Part shown: one piece after another, positions 17,705 through 27,706 of the stretch
How the letters are laid out: each line of letters opens with the position of its first letter
How positions within the stretch are numbered: position 1 is the stretch's first letter
DNA from: CBDFHJ01 sp965247635
Lineage (GTDB): Bacteria; Chloroflexota; Dehalococcoidia; Lucifugimonadales; Australimonadaceae
Direction of reading: 5' to 3'
Assembly: GCA_965247635.1 (NCBI GenBank)
Contig: CBDFHJ010000008.1
Location: forward strand, 495,269-559,268
Length of the DNA stretch: 64,000 nt
Made by a program: the position numbers and the translations under genes
The notes under the pieces: generated by a model
Told to the model about the DNA's origin: nothing
Seen by the model: only the letters and a program-made list of their open reading frames with translations
Database searches by the model: none

Positions 17705-19042
17705 CTAGCGGGCGCAGGTACGGAAGCCACACATCACGTCGCGCCGGTCCGGCTTGTAGAAGTTGCGCCACGTGTTCCTGATAAGCCTGGAGCGGGTGGC
17801 CCAGCACCCCCCTCGCAGCACCATGTGGTCGCCAAACCATGGCTCCGAGTACTCCTCGTATGGGTCCCGTTCGAAGCCGGGGTACGGTCCGAAGACGGTG
17901 CTGGTCCACTCCCAGACGTTGCCGACCATCTGCCGGACGCCGAAGGCGCTGTCACCCGCTGGGAGGGCGCGGACGTCGATGGTGCCATCGGCGGCCCAGT
18001 CCAGGTTGGCCCGATCAGGCGCTGGCGGCTCGTCGCCCCACGGGTAGTGCCGCTTGGTGGAGGCAATGCCTCGGCCGTCCGGCGTCGGCTCGGCACTGGC
18101 GGCCAGCTCCCACTCCGCCTCGGTGGGAAGGCGCCGGCCCGCCCACGCGCAGTAGGCGTTCGCCTCGTGCCAGCTCACATGGATGATGGCGCACCACTCC
18201 GGCAGGGGGACCTCCTGGTCGTAGCGCCGCAGCCTCCACTCTCCGTCATCCGTCCGCACCCAGTAGGCGGGGTGTTCCGCGCCGGCGCGGCCACGCCACT
18301 CCCACCCTTCGTCGGTCCATAGCTCTCGGCGCTGGTACCCGCCATCGACGACGAACCGGCGGAACTCGCCGTAGGTGACCGTCGTGGCCGCGATTCGGAA
18401 GGGGGCCATCTCCACGGAGTGGGCCCACTTTTCGTTGTCGAACACGAAGGGAACGTCAGGCGTGGCGCCGAGCGAAAAGGCGCCGCCGGGCACGCTTACG
18501 TCGTGGGGCTCGAAACCGGGCTCAGGCGACAGGACCGCCCGGTCCGTTTTGGCAATTCGCGGCTCCGGCGCAGGGTAGCCGAGGGTCTGCCGCGTATAGG
18601 TCAGCGCCTCGGCGTGCATATCCGAGTGGTAGGTCCCCAGCCTGAAGAAGTAGGCGTCCCGCCCGCTGGCGATTCCAGACTCCACCCAGTGGACCGACCG
18701 CTCCAACACCTGGTTGAGAAAGGCCAGCGTCTGCGTCTGAGTGGGCAGCAGTAGGTCCCAGCGCGTATCGTGGGCCACATCCGCGGAGTTGTACAGCTCG
18801 TCGGCGTTGGCGAGAAGCGGCTGGCCCTCGTAGAGGTTGCGCAGAATCCAGCGCTCGTAGAACCAGGCCACGTGGCCCGCCTCCCAACGCGCCGGGTTCA
18901 CGATGGCCAGTTTAGGCCCCAAGATCTGCCGCTCGTCCAGCGTGCTGAACAGGTCGATGACCCGCTGGCACGACTCGGTCATCTCTCCGACCAGGCGGTC
19001 TACCTCTTCCTGAGAGAGGCGGTCTGTGCTGGTTATACTCAC
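17705..19042 (-). CDS. senA: selenoneine synthase SenA (EgtB-family iron oxygenase)
   Basis: 445 residues from the GTG preceded by AAAAGGAA; another GTG at 19063 is possible. N-terminal DinB domain with metal ligands: WEAGHVAWFYERWIL (His about 56) and HSDMHAEAL (HX3HXE, about 137-143). C-terminal formylglycine-generating-like domain: VSVPGGAFSLG, EWCAIIHVSWHEANAYCAWAG, RRLPTEAEWE, GNVWEWTSTVFG and the end CGFRTCAR. EgtB joins hercynine to a thiol with O2; SenA does the same with the selenosugar made by SenB. Context (SelD upstream, SenB downstream) favours SenA; EgtB is the alternative. EgtD for hercynine is not in the window. Confidence 0.88.
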   Translation of the reverse strand: MSITSTDRLSQEEVDRLVGEMTESCQRVIDLFSTLDERQILGPKLAIVNPARWEAGHVAWFYERWILRNLYEGQPLLANADELYNSADVAHDTRWDLLLPTQTQTLAFLNQVLERSVHWVESGIASGRDAYFFRLGTYHSDMHAEALTYTRQTLGYPAPEPRIAKTDRAVLSPEPGFEPHDVSVPGGAFSLGATPDVPFVFDNEKWAHSVEMAPFRIAATTVTYGEFRRFVVDGGYQRRELWTDEGWEWRGRAGAEHPAYWVRTDDGEWRLRRYDQEVPLPEWCAIIHVSWHEANAYCAWAGRRLPTEAEWELAASAEPTPDGRGIASTKRHYPWGDEPPAPDRANLDWAADGTIDVRALPAGDSAFGVRQMVGNVWEWTSTVFGPYPGFERDPYEEYSEPWFGDHMVLRGGCWATRSRLIRNTWRNFYKPDRRDVMCGFRTCAR

Positions 19043-19089
19043 GCGTTCCTTTTCAATCCTCACACAGGTTGGCCGTAGCGGCCTGAGGA

Positions 19090-20136
19090 TTAAGGCGTGA
19101 CCTCGATGGGCGCCCTACCCTGTTCCGCGACCGTGCCAATGACCGCGGCAAAGATATCCCGGGACTCCAACTCGCGGACCAGCTGCTCGACTCGCTCTTC
19201 AGGCACCGATAGGAGCAAGCCGCCGGAGGTCTGGGCGTCGCACAGCAGCAGCTTCTCCTCGTCGGACACCTCGGGGTGCCAATGTGTTTGCTGGCCCACC
19301 GTGTCGAAGTTGGTCCGGGTCCCGCCGGGCACGATGCCCCGCTCCACCAGCTCCCTGACGCCCGGCAGCAGCGGAATGGCGGAGAGCTGAAGCTGGGCGG
19401 AGGTCCCGCTGGCGGTCATCATGGTATGCAGGTGCCCGATGAGTCCAAAGCCGGTGACGTCGGTACAGGCGTTGACGCCAACCTCCTGTGCCGCGTGGGA
19501 CGCGGTGTGGTTCAGCGTCGCCATGGAGTTCACCGCGCCCTCCAGCACGGCCCTTTCCACCTGCTGCGCCTTGCCCGCCGTGGTGATGATACCGGTGCCC
19601 AGGGGCTTGGTCAGCACCAAGCGGTCGCCCGGCTTGGCGCCGGAGTTGGTGAGGATATCGCCGGGTGCGATAAGGCCCGTAACGGCCATGCCGTACTTGG
19701 GCTCCCTATCTTTGATGGTGTGTCCGCCCGCGACGAGCAAGCCCGCCTCTCGGGCTTTGTCGGCGCCGCCCTGAAGAATGCGATACAAGATCTCCTTGGG
19801 GAGGTCCTCGGGAAAGCACGCTAGGTTCAGGCCCAGCAGCGGCACGCCCCCCATGGCGTACACGTCGCTGACCGCGTTGGCCACGGCGATTGCACCGAAG
19901 TCGTAGGGGTCGTCCACGATAGGCGGGAAGAAGTCCACCGTCTGGATGATGCATAGGTCGTCCGTCAGCCGGTAGACGGCCGCGTCGTCGCCGGTCTTGA
20001 TGCCGACCAACAGGTCAGGGTGGTCGAAGACCGGAAGGTGGCGCAGGACCTCGCCGAGGTCCTCAGGGCTGAACTTGGAGGCTCAACCCGCGCACGAGGC
20101 TAGACTTGTCAGCCTGACCTCTTCTCCGCTTTTCAT
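19090..20136 (-). CDS. selD: selenide, water dikinase SelD, itself a selenoprotein (UGA = Sec18)
   Basis: 348 residues starting at ATG 20136 (GAGGAG ribosome site) if the TGA at 20083-20085 is read as Sec. The N-terminus reads LTSLASCAGUASKFSP: U18 and K21 sit at the catalytic Cys and Lys of E. coli SelD (GCGCK). Downstream are GIKTGDDAAVY, DFFPPIVDDPYDFGAIAVANAVSDVYAMGG, LVAGGHTI, VLTKPLGTGI and TDVTGFGLIGH, all SelD metal/ATP motifs. A conventional gene caller would start at 20010 and lose the active site. SelD makes selenophosphate for Sec-tRNA and, here, for SenB. It is the first gene of the selD-senA-senB operon. Confidence 0.95.
20045..20063 (-). promoter_or_regulatory. SECIS hairpin of selD
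   Basis: Read on the minus strand, 8 perfect base pairs (AGGACCTC/GAGGTCCT) close a GGC loop whose first G is 28 nt after the UGA. Bacterial SECIS elements lie within the coding region at this distance and need G in the first loop positions for SelB binding, as seen here. Confidence 0.75.
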
Positions 20137-20307
20137 GGCCTTACTCCTCTTTGGCCCACCGACCTGTAGGTCTACACCAGGCCAACGCATTCAGCATAGC
20201 AGTCCTCCGGCCTAGAGGCCAACCTGTGCCGCTGGCATCCGAGGGGAATTTTGCGTGTGGTTAGCAACGTTGAGCAGCCTCACCGCCTGCTTCGTCCTGG
20301 AACGCTC

Positions 20308-22305
20308 CTACCGGCCCAAGTACCGGTCGAACCACGTTAGCGTCCGGGCAAGGTACTCCTCTCGCATCCGGGGATGGCCGGTCCGAAGGAAGGAGTGAGC
20401 GCAGCCGGGGAAGCGTACCAGCTCCACGTCTTTACCCAGCCGCTTCAGTGCGACGAAGTAGGCCTCGCTTTGCTCAATCGGCACGCGGTGGTCCGCCTCG
20501 CCGTGCAGCAGGAGGACGGGCGTGCTCACGCGGTCGGCGTAGGAGATGGGCGAGCGGTCGCGCCACGCCTGCTCTCCCTCCCGGCGCAGGCCGCCCCACT
20601 GCACCTCGCCGAAGGAGACGCCGATATCCGACGTGCCGTACATAGCAACGAGGTCGGTGCACGGAGCGCCGATGACCGCGGCGGCGAACCGGTCGGTATG
20701 GCCGACCACCCAGCTGCTCATGTAGCCGCCGTAGCTGTAGCCGTGGACTCCTAATCGTGTGCTGTCCACGTCCGGACGGGCGCACACCTGCTCCACCGCC
20801 TCCATAAGGTCCAGGTAGTCCTCGCCACCCCAGTCCCGAATCACCGCTTTGGCGAAGTCCGTCCCGTAGGTGGACGAGCCGCGGGGGTTCACGCACAGCA
20901 CCATATAGCCGGCCGTGGCCAGCACCTGCTGGGTCAGGTTGAAGGTGTCGGAAAACACCCCGTGAGGGCCGCCGTGAATATCCAGCACCAACGGGTACGT
21001 CCTCGATGCGTCGTGGTCGGGCGGCAGGTACAGGCGGCACTCGATCTCCAGCTTCCCCCTCGAGAACACCCCCTTCTCCTGCCTTGCGGGCGGGTGCTCC
21101 CGCAGGAACTCCTCGTTGTGGACGGTGAGCCGCTGCTGGGAGCCGTCGCCCAGGTCCACCAAGTGCAGGTCGCCCGCCGAGGAGGGAGAAGTGGCCAGCA
21201 CCACCGCCTGCTGGGCCGCCCCATCGAAGGTCACCGCGCCAAACAACGCGCCGCCACCAGCCACCATACGCAGCTCCCCACCTTCCGCGGGGACGGCGCA
21301 CAGGTACGACTGTCCTCGCCGATCGCCGATAAACACCGCTCGGTCGTCCGGCGTCCAGCGTAGCTCGGGAGGAAGCGTGATCGGGACGAAGCCACCGGCG
21401 GGGTTCACCGAGTCGTCGGTGAGCTGCCGGGGAGGCACCCCCGGCTCTAGTACGAACACCCAACCCTGCCAGCCGGGCACGATCTCCTTGTCCTGGGACC
21501 CGACCGCCGCCAGCCGGGTCCCGTCGGGGGACCAGGCCACCGCCACGACGCTCACCAGGCCTTGGGACCAGCACACTGGTGGGCCGCCATCCGTCGGCAC
21601 CACGTAGGCATCGGCGTAGGGAACGAAGTCTCGGTCCTCGCGCCGGTCCGAGATGAAGGCGATGCGGCCGCCGTCGGGGGACCAGACGGGAGCGAAATCT
21701 TCCCCCTCCCCGTCCGTCAGCTGGCGGGCCTCGGTATCGCCGACGTCGATCAGAAACAGATGGCGGTGGGCGTCGCCCTGCCAGCCCAGCGTATCGGCGC
21801 GATAACGGATACGCCGCACGACCCGCACGCGGGGGTCCTTCTTCGGATCGTGGCCGTCAGGGAGCCGGTCGGGGTCTACGTCGGAGGCGAACACCAACGT
21901 CTGGGAGTCCGGCGACCAAGCGTATTCCGTAACGCCGCCGGGCGCATGAGTAAGCTGGCGCGCCTCGCCGCCGGTGGTGGGGATCAGCCAAAGCTGCGGA
22001 CGTTCTTTGCCGTCGGGGCGCAGGAAGGCCAGCGTCCCTCCGTCGGGCGAAAAGCGGGGCGAGGCGTCCTTGCCGCCGCCCGTGAAGGGCATCGGCTCGC
22101 CAGCAGGCAGCGCCATCACCACGACCTGGGACCTCGTCTCCATGGCGTCACGGTCAACGGTGGCGCGGACGAAGGCCAGCCGGGCGCCGTCGGGCGACAG
22201 CGCCGGAGCCGATGCACTGGTCAGGTGGTAGATGGCGTCTGGGCCAATGGGGCTAGTCACGGCGCGGCACGTCCCCTTGTCGTACGGGTGGTGGCACGCT
22301 AGCAA
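20308..22305 (-). CDS. S9 family prolyl oligopeptidase/acylaminoacyl-peptidase
   Basis: 665 residues: N-terminal TolB-like beta-propeller with repeated SPDG blades (ALSPDGARLAF, WSPDGGRIAFISD and others, about 30-330), then an alpha/beta hydrolase domain. Catalytic Ser in GVHGYSYGGYMSSW (about 522), Asp in HGEADHRVP (about 605) and His in CAHSFLRTG (about 635). Typical S9C. A GTG at codon 16 may be the true start. No clear signal peptide. The selD gene is 171 nt away on the same strand, with no evident link. Confidence 0.9.
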   Translation of the reverse strand: MLACHHPYDKGTCRAVTSPIGPDAIYHLTSASAPALSPDGARLAFVRATVDRDAMETRSQVVVMALPAGEPMPFTGGGKDASPRFSPDGGTLAFLRPDGKERPQLWLIPTTGGEARQLTHAPGGVTEYAWSPDSQTLVFASDVDPDRLPDGHDPKKDPRVRVVRRIRYRADTLGWQGDAHRHLFLIDVGDTEARQLTDGEGEDFAPVWSPDGGRIAFISDRREDRDFVPYADAYVVPTDGGPPVCWSQGLVSVVAVAWSPDGTRLAAVGSQDKEIVPGWQGWVFVLEPGVPPRQLTDDSVNPAGGFVPITLPPELRWTPDDRAVFIGDRRGQSYLCAVPAEGGELRMVAGGGALFGAVTFDGAAQQAVVLATSPSSAGDLHLVDLGDGSQQRLTVHNEEFLREHPPARQEKGVFSRGKLEIECRLYLPPDHDASRTYPLVLDIHGGPHGVFSDTFNLTQQVLATAGYMVLCVNPRGSSTYGTDFAKAVIRDWGGEDYLDLMEAVEQVCARPDVDSTRLGVHGYSYGGYMSSWVVGHTDRFAAAVIGAPCTDLVAMYGTSDIGVSFGEVQWGGLRREGEQAWRDRSPISYADRVSTPVLLLHGEADHRVPIEQSEAYFVALKRLGKDVELVRFPGCAHSFLRTGHPRMREEYLARTLTWFDRYLGR

Positions 22306-22536
22306 TCATACCGCCTTCCGTTGATGGTTCGACAGGCTCACCACGAACGGAAGGGGCCCCGACCCGTGTTCATTACCCGGCCTAGACATCGGTGGCAAGA
22401 GTAGATAGGCCGCACATGGCAACCCAATGCTAGAATACCAGCGGGATGGACTGGGAATTCGACTTCCTCCATCCTCCACCACTGACACATACCCGGCCTT
22501 TGGAGCGTCCGAGAGATGGCTAGATTGACCAACATT

Positions 22537-23900
22537 GAGGTTACGTCAATAGGTGTGTAAACGACATCAGGCGGCGAGCTTCTCAGCCGTTGATTCAATG
22601 GCGATTCCATCCGCATACTGTGCACCGAGGTAGACGTCTTCGATCAACTCAGGGGCCTTCAGACGCCTGAAGCGCTGTTCGGCGACCATCAACATTTTCC
22701 AGATCACCGCTATCGCCCGATCGACCCTCTTGTAGCGCTTGGCGGCATCGGTCCGAAGCCTGAGGGCCGCGAAGGGTGATTCTACCGGGTTCGTCGTGCG
22801 AAGGTGCCCCCAGTGCTCCTTTGGGAAGTCATAGAAGGTGACCATGCGGTCCCAGTCCCGCTCCAAGGCCTCTGAGGCCGCCTCGTAGGAATGGTCGCCG
22901 CACCACCTGGTGAACACCGTCCTGAGCCGCTCAGCCTCTGTCCGAGTCGGCGCGTAGGGGATAGTACGCAGCATGAGCTTGGCCTGGTCCTGTTGTCGCT
23001 TTGGAAGCTTGGCGAGCACGTTTACGATCTTGTGGTTCCAGCAGCGTTGCTCTGCCGCCTGCGGATAGACGTTGCGCAGAGCTCCCCAGATGCCCAGGTG
23101 TCCGTCCCCAACCACCAGCCTCGGGCACTCCAGCCCGCGGCGCCTCATGTCCCTGAGCACATCGGACCAGTTCTCTGTGGACTCCCTGTATCCGGGAACA
23201 GCGCTCACCACCACCTTGCTCCCGTCGCTCAGGGCCGCCACCACCACCAGTACTGCCGCCTTCTCCTTCTCAAGACCAGCCTTGACGTAGACTCCATCCA
23301 CCCACATGTAGACCACTTCCAGGTCATCTAGGGGCCGGCTGCGCCATTGGGCAAGCTCATCGTTCCACTTGGACTTCAACCGGGCCACCGTGCTCGCCGA
23401 TACCGGTGCGTCCTCTCCCAGCAGCCCCCGCAAAGCCAGATCGAAGTCGCCTTCGGATAGACCGTGCAGGTACAGCTCGGGGATCAACTCAGCAACCTTC
23501 CTGGTCCTGTTGACGAACAGCGGCAGCAGCCGGCTCTCGAACTGCTCCTCGGTATCGCGGACTCGCGGCCGCCTCAGCTGTATCGTTCCCGAACTCAGCG
23601 TAAGCCTCCGGGCTCTGCCGTATCCGTTCCGATAGCCGGTATCGTTGTCCGAGTCGGACCTGAGCGCCGACTTCGCCCTTCCCAGAAACGCCGTCACCTC
23701 CTCCTCCGGCAACTCCTGGATCAGCCTCTGGACCTGGCTTCGCACCCAATCCTCCAACTGCTCCCACTCCGGCCTTGACTCCGACCTACTCTCAGTGCTT
23801 TCCTTCCTCATGGGCGGTCTATCTCCTCTCTTGGGCCTCGAGCCCGTGTTGTTCAGAGAGAGGGTACACCGCCTGACTGTTTACACACTTTTTGAAGATA
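22537..23900 (-). mobile_element. IS256-family element, copy A
   Basis: Left terminus GAGGTTACGTCAATAG-GTGTGTAAAC; the right terminus on the other strand is GAGGTATCTTCAAAAA-GTGTGTAAAC, a 26-bp imperfect inverted repeat. Copy A loses its last 4 bp (cctc, now at 25189-25192) because an IS3 element has landed in the terminal repeat. Comparison with the intact copies gives a unit length of 1368 bp. No clear target duplication flanks it. Confidence 0.85.
22567..23811 (-). CDS. IS256-family (mutator-type) transposase
   Basis: 414 residues, family-typical length. DDE transposase with the first Asp in VVYMWVDGVYVK, the second in VVGDGHLGIWGALR, the conserved CxxH-like RCWNHKIVNVLAKLP, and the C-terminal HLRTTNPVESPFAALR. 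Nearly identical to the proteins at 29989-31233 and 44051-45316 (a few substitutions, e.g. Pro versus Leu at about residue 35). Confidence 0.95.
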   Translation of the reverse strand: MRKESTESRSESRPEWEQLEDWVRSQVQRLIQELPEEEVTAFLGRAKSALRSDSDNDTGYRNGYGRARRLTLSSGTIQLRRPRVRDTEEQFESRLLPLFVNRTRKVAELIPELYLHGLSEGDFDLALRGLLGEDAPVSASTVARLKSKWNDELAQWRSRPLDDLEVVYMWVDGVYVKAGLEKEKAAVLVVVAALSDGSKVVVSAVPGYRESTENWSDVLRDMRRRGLECPRLVVGDGHLGIWGALRNVYPQAAEQRCWNHKIVNVLAKLPKRQQDQAKLMLRTIPYAPTRTEAERLRTVFTRWCGDHSYEAASEALERDWDRMVTFYDFPKEHWGHLRTTNPVESPFAALRLRTDAAKRYKRVDRAIAVIWKMLMVAEQRFRRLKAPELIEDVYLGAQYADGIAIESTAEKLAA

Positions 23901-23990
23901 AGAAGTGGCTCCGGAAATCTGAACAGGGGGATAAGTGGAATCGCTGCCTGATTGAGGGCATGATAGTGCTCTCGGAGACAGGAGCGAGAG

Positions 23991-24296
23991 ATGAGGAGAC
24001 GACCCCGCCGTAACCACTCGGCAGAGTTCAAGGCGAAGGTGGCTCTTGCCGCAGTACGCGGCGACCGGACACTTTCGGAGCTGGCAAGCCAGTTCGATGT
24101 GCACCCGAACCAGATCACGCAATGGAAGACCCAGTTGCTGGATCGGGCGGCGCAGTTATTTGGCGCCGGGACAGGGCAGGCTGAAAAGCCGGTAGATATG
24201 AAGGTCCTTCACGCTAAGATCGGTGAGCTTGCGTTGGAGAACGATTTTTTAGAGGCCGCGCTCACGAAGGCGGGATTGCCGGGCGCAAGGCGATGA
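23991..24296 (+). CDS. IS3 OrfA (helix-turn-helix)
   Basis: 101 residues: RRNHSAEFKAKVALAAVRG and SELASQFDVHPNQITQWK form the HTH that binds the IS ends, followed by a leucine-rich coiled coil (KIGELALENDFLEAAL). Ends in an ATGA overlap with orfB, giving translational coupling rather than an obvious slippery site. Confidence 0.92.
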   Translation: MRRRPRRNHSAEFKAKVALAAVRGDRTLSELASQFDVHPNQITQWKTQLLDRAAQLFGAGTGQAEKPVDMKVLHAKIGELALENDFLEAALTKAGLPGARR

Positions 24297-25120
24297 TCGA
24301 CCGTGATCACAAGCTGCCTCTCGCCCGCCAGGCAAAGGCAGTGGGCATCAGCCGCGGGAGCATCTACTACCGGCCACGGCCGGTGGGCGAAGCCGGTCTC
24401 GGACTGATGCGCCGCATCGATGAGCTGCACCTTGAGTATCCGTTTGCAGGCAGTAGGATGATGCGAGGCCTGCTCCGCCAGGAGGGACTCTCCTCCGGGC
24501 GTAGGCACATCGCCACACTGATGCGGCGGATGGGCATCGAGGCGCTGTACCGCAAGCCCAACACCAGCCGGCGACGGCCCGGCCATACGGTGTATCCGTA
24601 CCTGCTGCGCGGGCTTGAGGTGAGCAGGCCCAACCAGGTGTGGGCAATGGATATCACGTACATTCCGATGGCCAGGGGGTTCGTGTACCTAGCCGCAGTG
24701 ATGGACTGGCATAGCCGCAAGGTGCTGGCCTGGCGGGTATCGGTCACAATGGACGCAGACTTCTGCGTGGAGGCGCTCGAAGAATCCCTGGGACGCCACG
24801 GCGCGCCGGAGATATTCAACACAGATCAGGGAAGCCAGTTCACAAGTGACGCCTTCACCGGCCTGCTGAAAGCCAATGGGATCCAGATCAGCATGGACGG
24901 GAAGGGAAGCTGGAAGGATAATGTGTTCGTCGAACGGCTGTGGAAGAGCGTCAAGTACGAGGAGGTGTACCTGAGAGCCTACGAATCGGTCCCGGAAGCC
25001 AGAACTGGACTCGGGCGGTACTTCGAGTTTTACAATGCCGGACGGCCCCATTCGAGCCTTGGGGGAATGACGCCGGACCAGTTCTTTGACAGAGCGCCTG
25101 CCGAGTCCGCGGCGGCCTAA
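24293..25120 (+). CDS. IS3 OrfB transposase (DDE integrase fold)
   Basis: 275 residues with HTH_21 region (YPFAGSRMMRGLLRQEG) and rve catalytic core: WAMDITYIP (D), FNTDQGSQFTS (D), DNVFVERLWKSVKYEEVY (E). C-terminus YNAGRPHSSLGGMTPDQFF is typical. Complete and apparently functional. Confidence 0.95.
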   Translation: MIDRDHKLPLARQAKAVGISRGSIYYRPRPVGEAGLGLMRRIDELHLEYPFAGSRMMRGLLRQEGLSSGRRHIATLMRRMGIEALYRKPNTSRRRPGHTVYPYLLRGLEVSRPNQVWAMDITYIPMARGFVYLAAVMDWHSRKVLAWRVSVTMDADFCVEALEESLGRHGAPEIFNTDQGSQFTSDAFTGLLKANGIQISMDGKGSWKDNVFVERLWKSVKYEEVYLRAYESVPEARTGLGRYFEFYNAGRPHSSLGGMTPDQFFDRAPAESAAA

Positions 25121-25438
25121 CGCACGGCAGCGTGATTCCACTTATCAAACCGGGCAGCGCTGTTCAGACAAACGAGACCACCTCTATACCTCCTGGGCTG
25201 GTTCGGGCTATACCGGCACCAGGGGGAATACTATCTGGTGGGTTATATTCCCCAATACCCGCACGGCTGGCTATAGAAGCGAAGATGGCCTGGGTCGCAG
25301 CTATGGCCCAGACGGCCTCGATTAGCTAGAGTTTGTTAGAAACTAGCTGTAGCTACTTCTCATTTATCGTGCCTGCCCGCGAGGGTGGAAGCTACGGTTT
25401 CTTGTGACGTTCACGATTGTAGCTAGGCCGGTCCACCC

Positions 25439-27381
25439 TCACCGCGCCGGTGACCAGGCGGGACAGCATGTTAACGATAGCCCAGGGATGTTCGTGAGCT
25501 GGGCCGGATTGGAGCCATCGGCGTCCATAACGTATATTTCTCCATCGCTGCCTGAGTAGAATGCGATCTTGCTGCCGTCGGGGGACCAGTCGACCTGCTT
25601 ACCGATGGCACCCACGTTGGCGAGCGGGGTCTGATTGGGGCCGTCGGTATCCATGACGTATAGGTATGGAATGCTGTCTATTGGAGACACGAAGGCGATC
25701 TTGCTGCCGTTGGGGGACCATATTGGCATCCGAGGGTCGTCAGGACCGTTGGTGAGCCGGGTCTGGTTGGAGCCATCGGCGTCCATAACGTATATGTCTG
25801 AATTGCCGCGCCTGGAGGATACGAAGGCGATCTTGCTACCGTCGGGGGACCAGTCGAGCTGCCTATGGAAGACAGAGCCGTCGGCGAGCCGGGTCTGGTT
25901 GGAGCCATCGGCGTCCATAACGTAGATGCCTCCGAGGCCCTCTCTTGAGGACACGAAGGCGATCTTGCTGCCTTCGGGGGACTAGCTAGGATTTGAGTCG
26001 GAAGCAGGGTTGGTGGTTATCCGAACCTCATTGGAGCCGTCGGCGTTAATGACGTAGATGTCGGAATTACCGTCTCTAGTGGACGCGAAGGCGATCTTGC
26101 TGCTGTCGGGGAACCAGACGGGTGCTTCCTTGTGGGTGGAGCTGTGGGTTAATCGGTTCTGGTTGGAGCCATCGGCATCCATAACGTAGATTTCCCAAAT
26201 GGCGTCGCTGGATTGCTCCGGGGTCTGAGACACGAATGCGATCTTGCTGCCGTCGGGGGGCCACGTGGGCATGTCGTCGAACGCCTGGCTGTCGGTGAGT
26301 CGGGTCTGGTTGGAGCCGTCGTCGTTAACGACGTAGATGTCTGCGTTGCCGTCGACGAACGATCTAAATGCTATGTCGCCTAGTGCCCCCGTCACCGAGG
26401 GCGTCGGTGAGGCCGTGGGCGTAGGAGTAGGCGTCGTTGTAGACCCTGGTCGGCTGTCTTCCGTGCATGGGCCTACACTGGCGATAGCCTCGAGGTCTGG
26501 CACCTCGGGAACCGCTTGGTCGAAATCCGACACCGTTACGTCCCAAGTGTACTGGGCGAGTCCTGTCAATGTGGAGACTTGCTCCCAAAGGAAACGGTGG
26601 ACGCGGAGGGTTTCCTTGTCGATCCAGACCTCGCCTTTGTAAGCGGTCCCTTGGATTCCGCCGCTCAACATGGCCTCGCGGCTCTCCGGAGGATACATCG
26701 CGTTCGCTGTCTCCTCGCCGGTTGCCTCATCGAGCCCCTGCATCCAGAGGGTGAACCACAAGGGCCAGTCTATGTCGAAGCGAAAGTGGTAGAAGGCTTC
26801 TGCCGTTTCGTCAGGGACGTGCTCTACGTTTAGGATGGAGTCCGTCAGGTCAAGCTGGGCCTGGAGGATCGGCGAAATGACGTCGAGACCGAAAATAACG
26901 ACAATGGCAAACGGGGTAGACCTTTCCGACCAACATGAACCGTTCGGATTGCCCGTAAATGCCTTGCCCTTGGTCATGAGGAGCCCAACTTCCTCCGGAT
27001 CGCCAGACCCCGTTATCACCCCCCGTACCTCATACGGGAGTCGCACATCAAACTCCAGCTTGGATCCCTGACCCTCGGCATCGATGGAGTAATGCGCGGT
27101 CCTCAGTGCAGCCATCCTGGTCCTGGCTATGTCGATGACGCTGTTGATGTCGTCGTCGATGGCGGCGGCTTCCTGGGGCGTTAGCGTTGGGAAGGGCGTC
27201 GCTGTCGGAGTGGAAGTAGGATTGCCGTAGGCGTTGCGGTGGGCGTCGCTGTCGACATAGGAGTAGCGGTAGGAGTGGGAGTCGGCACAGGTGAGTTGGT
27301 AGCCGTGGGTTCCGGCTGGCCACAGGCTGCCAAGAAGAGCAGTAGGAGTAAAAGGGGAGACAGGTGTGTTGCCTTGAGCAT
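25439..27381 (-). pseudogene. decayed TolB-like beta-propeller lipoprotein gene
   Basis: Three pieces of one gene. From ATG 27381: signal peptide with lipobox FLAAC and a Thr/Pro linker. A one-base frameshift lies within the low-complexity linker near 27215-27225. The second piece (to 25982) has a globular domain and propeller blades (DGSKIAFVS, DIYVVNDDGSN). It stops at TAG 25982-25984, where every other blade has W (SNPS-stop-SPEGSKIAF), so TGG became TAG. The last piece continues in the same frame to 25439. Originally a surface lipoprotein of about 640 residues. Right next to the IS cluster and the tRNA island. Confidence 0.82.
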
Positions 27382-27630
27382 GGGGCGTAGTCTAACGCGA
27401 AGGCACGGGCTTGTCCTCTTCCTGGGGCACGTCTCAGCGCAGATCACCCTGGACGTGTACCAGTAATTCCTTCCTGGCATGACGGAACGCGCAGCCCAGC
27501 GCCTGGCTGCGCGCCTACGCCTCGGCGAGGCCCTTTAAGGGGCCATGCTAGAATCAATGTTGCCAAAATGTTGCCATCAGGGCGCTCCGTGCTGGTGGGT
27601 AACGGCATCGACGGCTGCATCATCAGGCTC

Positions 27631-27706
27631 CCGCCCGTAGCTCAGCGGACAGAGCATCGGTCTTCGGAACCGAGGGTCGTGGGTTCGATTCCCACCGGGC
27701 GGGCCA
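27631..27706 (+). tRNA. tRNA-Arg (anticodon TCG)
   Basis: Acceptor stem CCGCCCG/CGGGCGG with discriminator G and encoded CCA (27704-27706); D arm GCTC-GAGC; anticodon stem TCGGT/ACCGA with loop CTTCGGA, anticodon TCG decoding CGA; T arm GTGGG-TTCGATT-CCCAC. Its 3' half is duplicated at 34575-34620, marking it as an integration site. Confidence 0.95.

Larger units (their letters stand above)
23901..25185 (+). mobile_element. IS3-family element, copy 1 (1285 bp)
   Basis: Ends are imperfect 26-bp inverted repeats (AGAAGTGGCTCC- and AGAGGTGGTCTC-, both running into TCTGAACAG). Direct 3-bp duplication ATA at 23898-23900 and 25186-25188, as expected of IS3. Inserted inside the right terminal repeat of IS256 copy A. 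The same 1285-bp unit recurs at 28029. Confidence 0.9.

Noticed and set aside
17705..19042. EgtB (ergothioneine) rather than SenA
   Set aside because: Fold is shared, but operon context with SenB and SelD favours selenoneine; kept as stated alternative.
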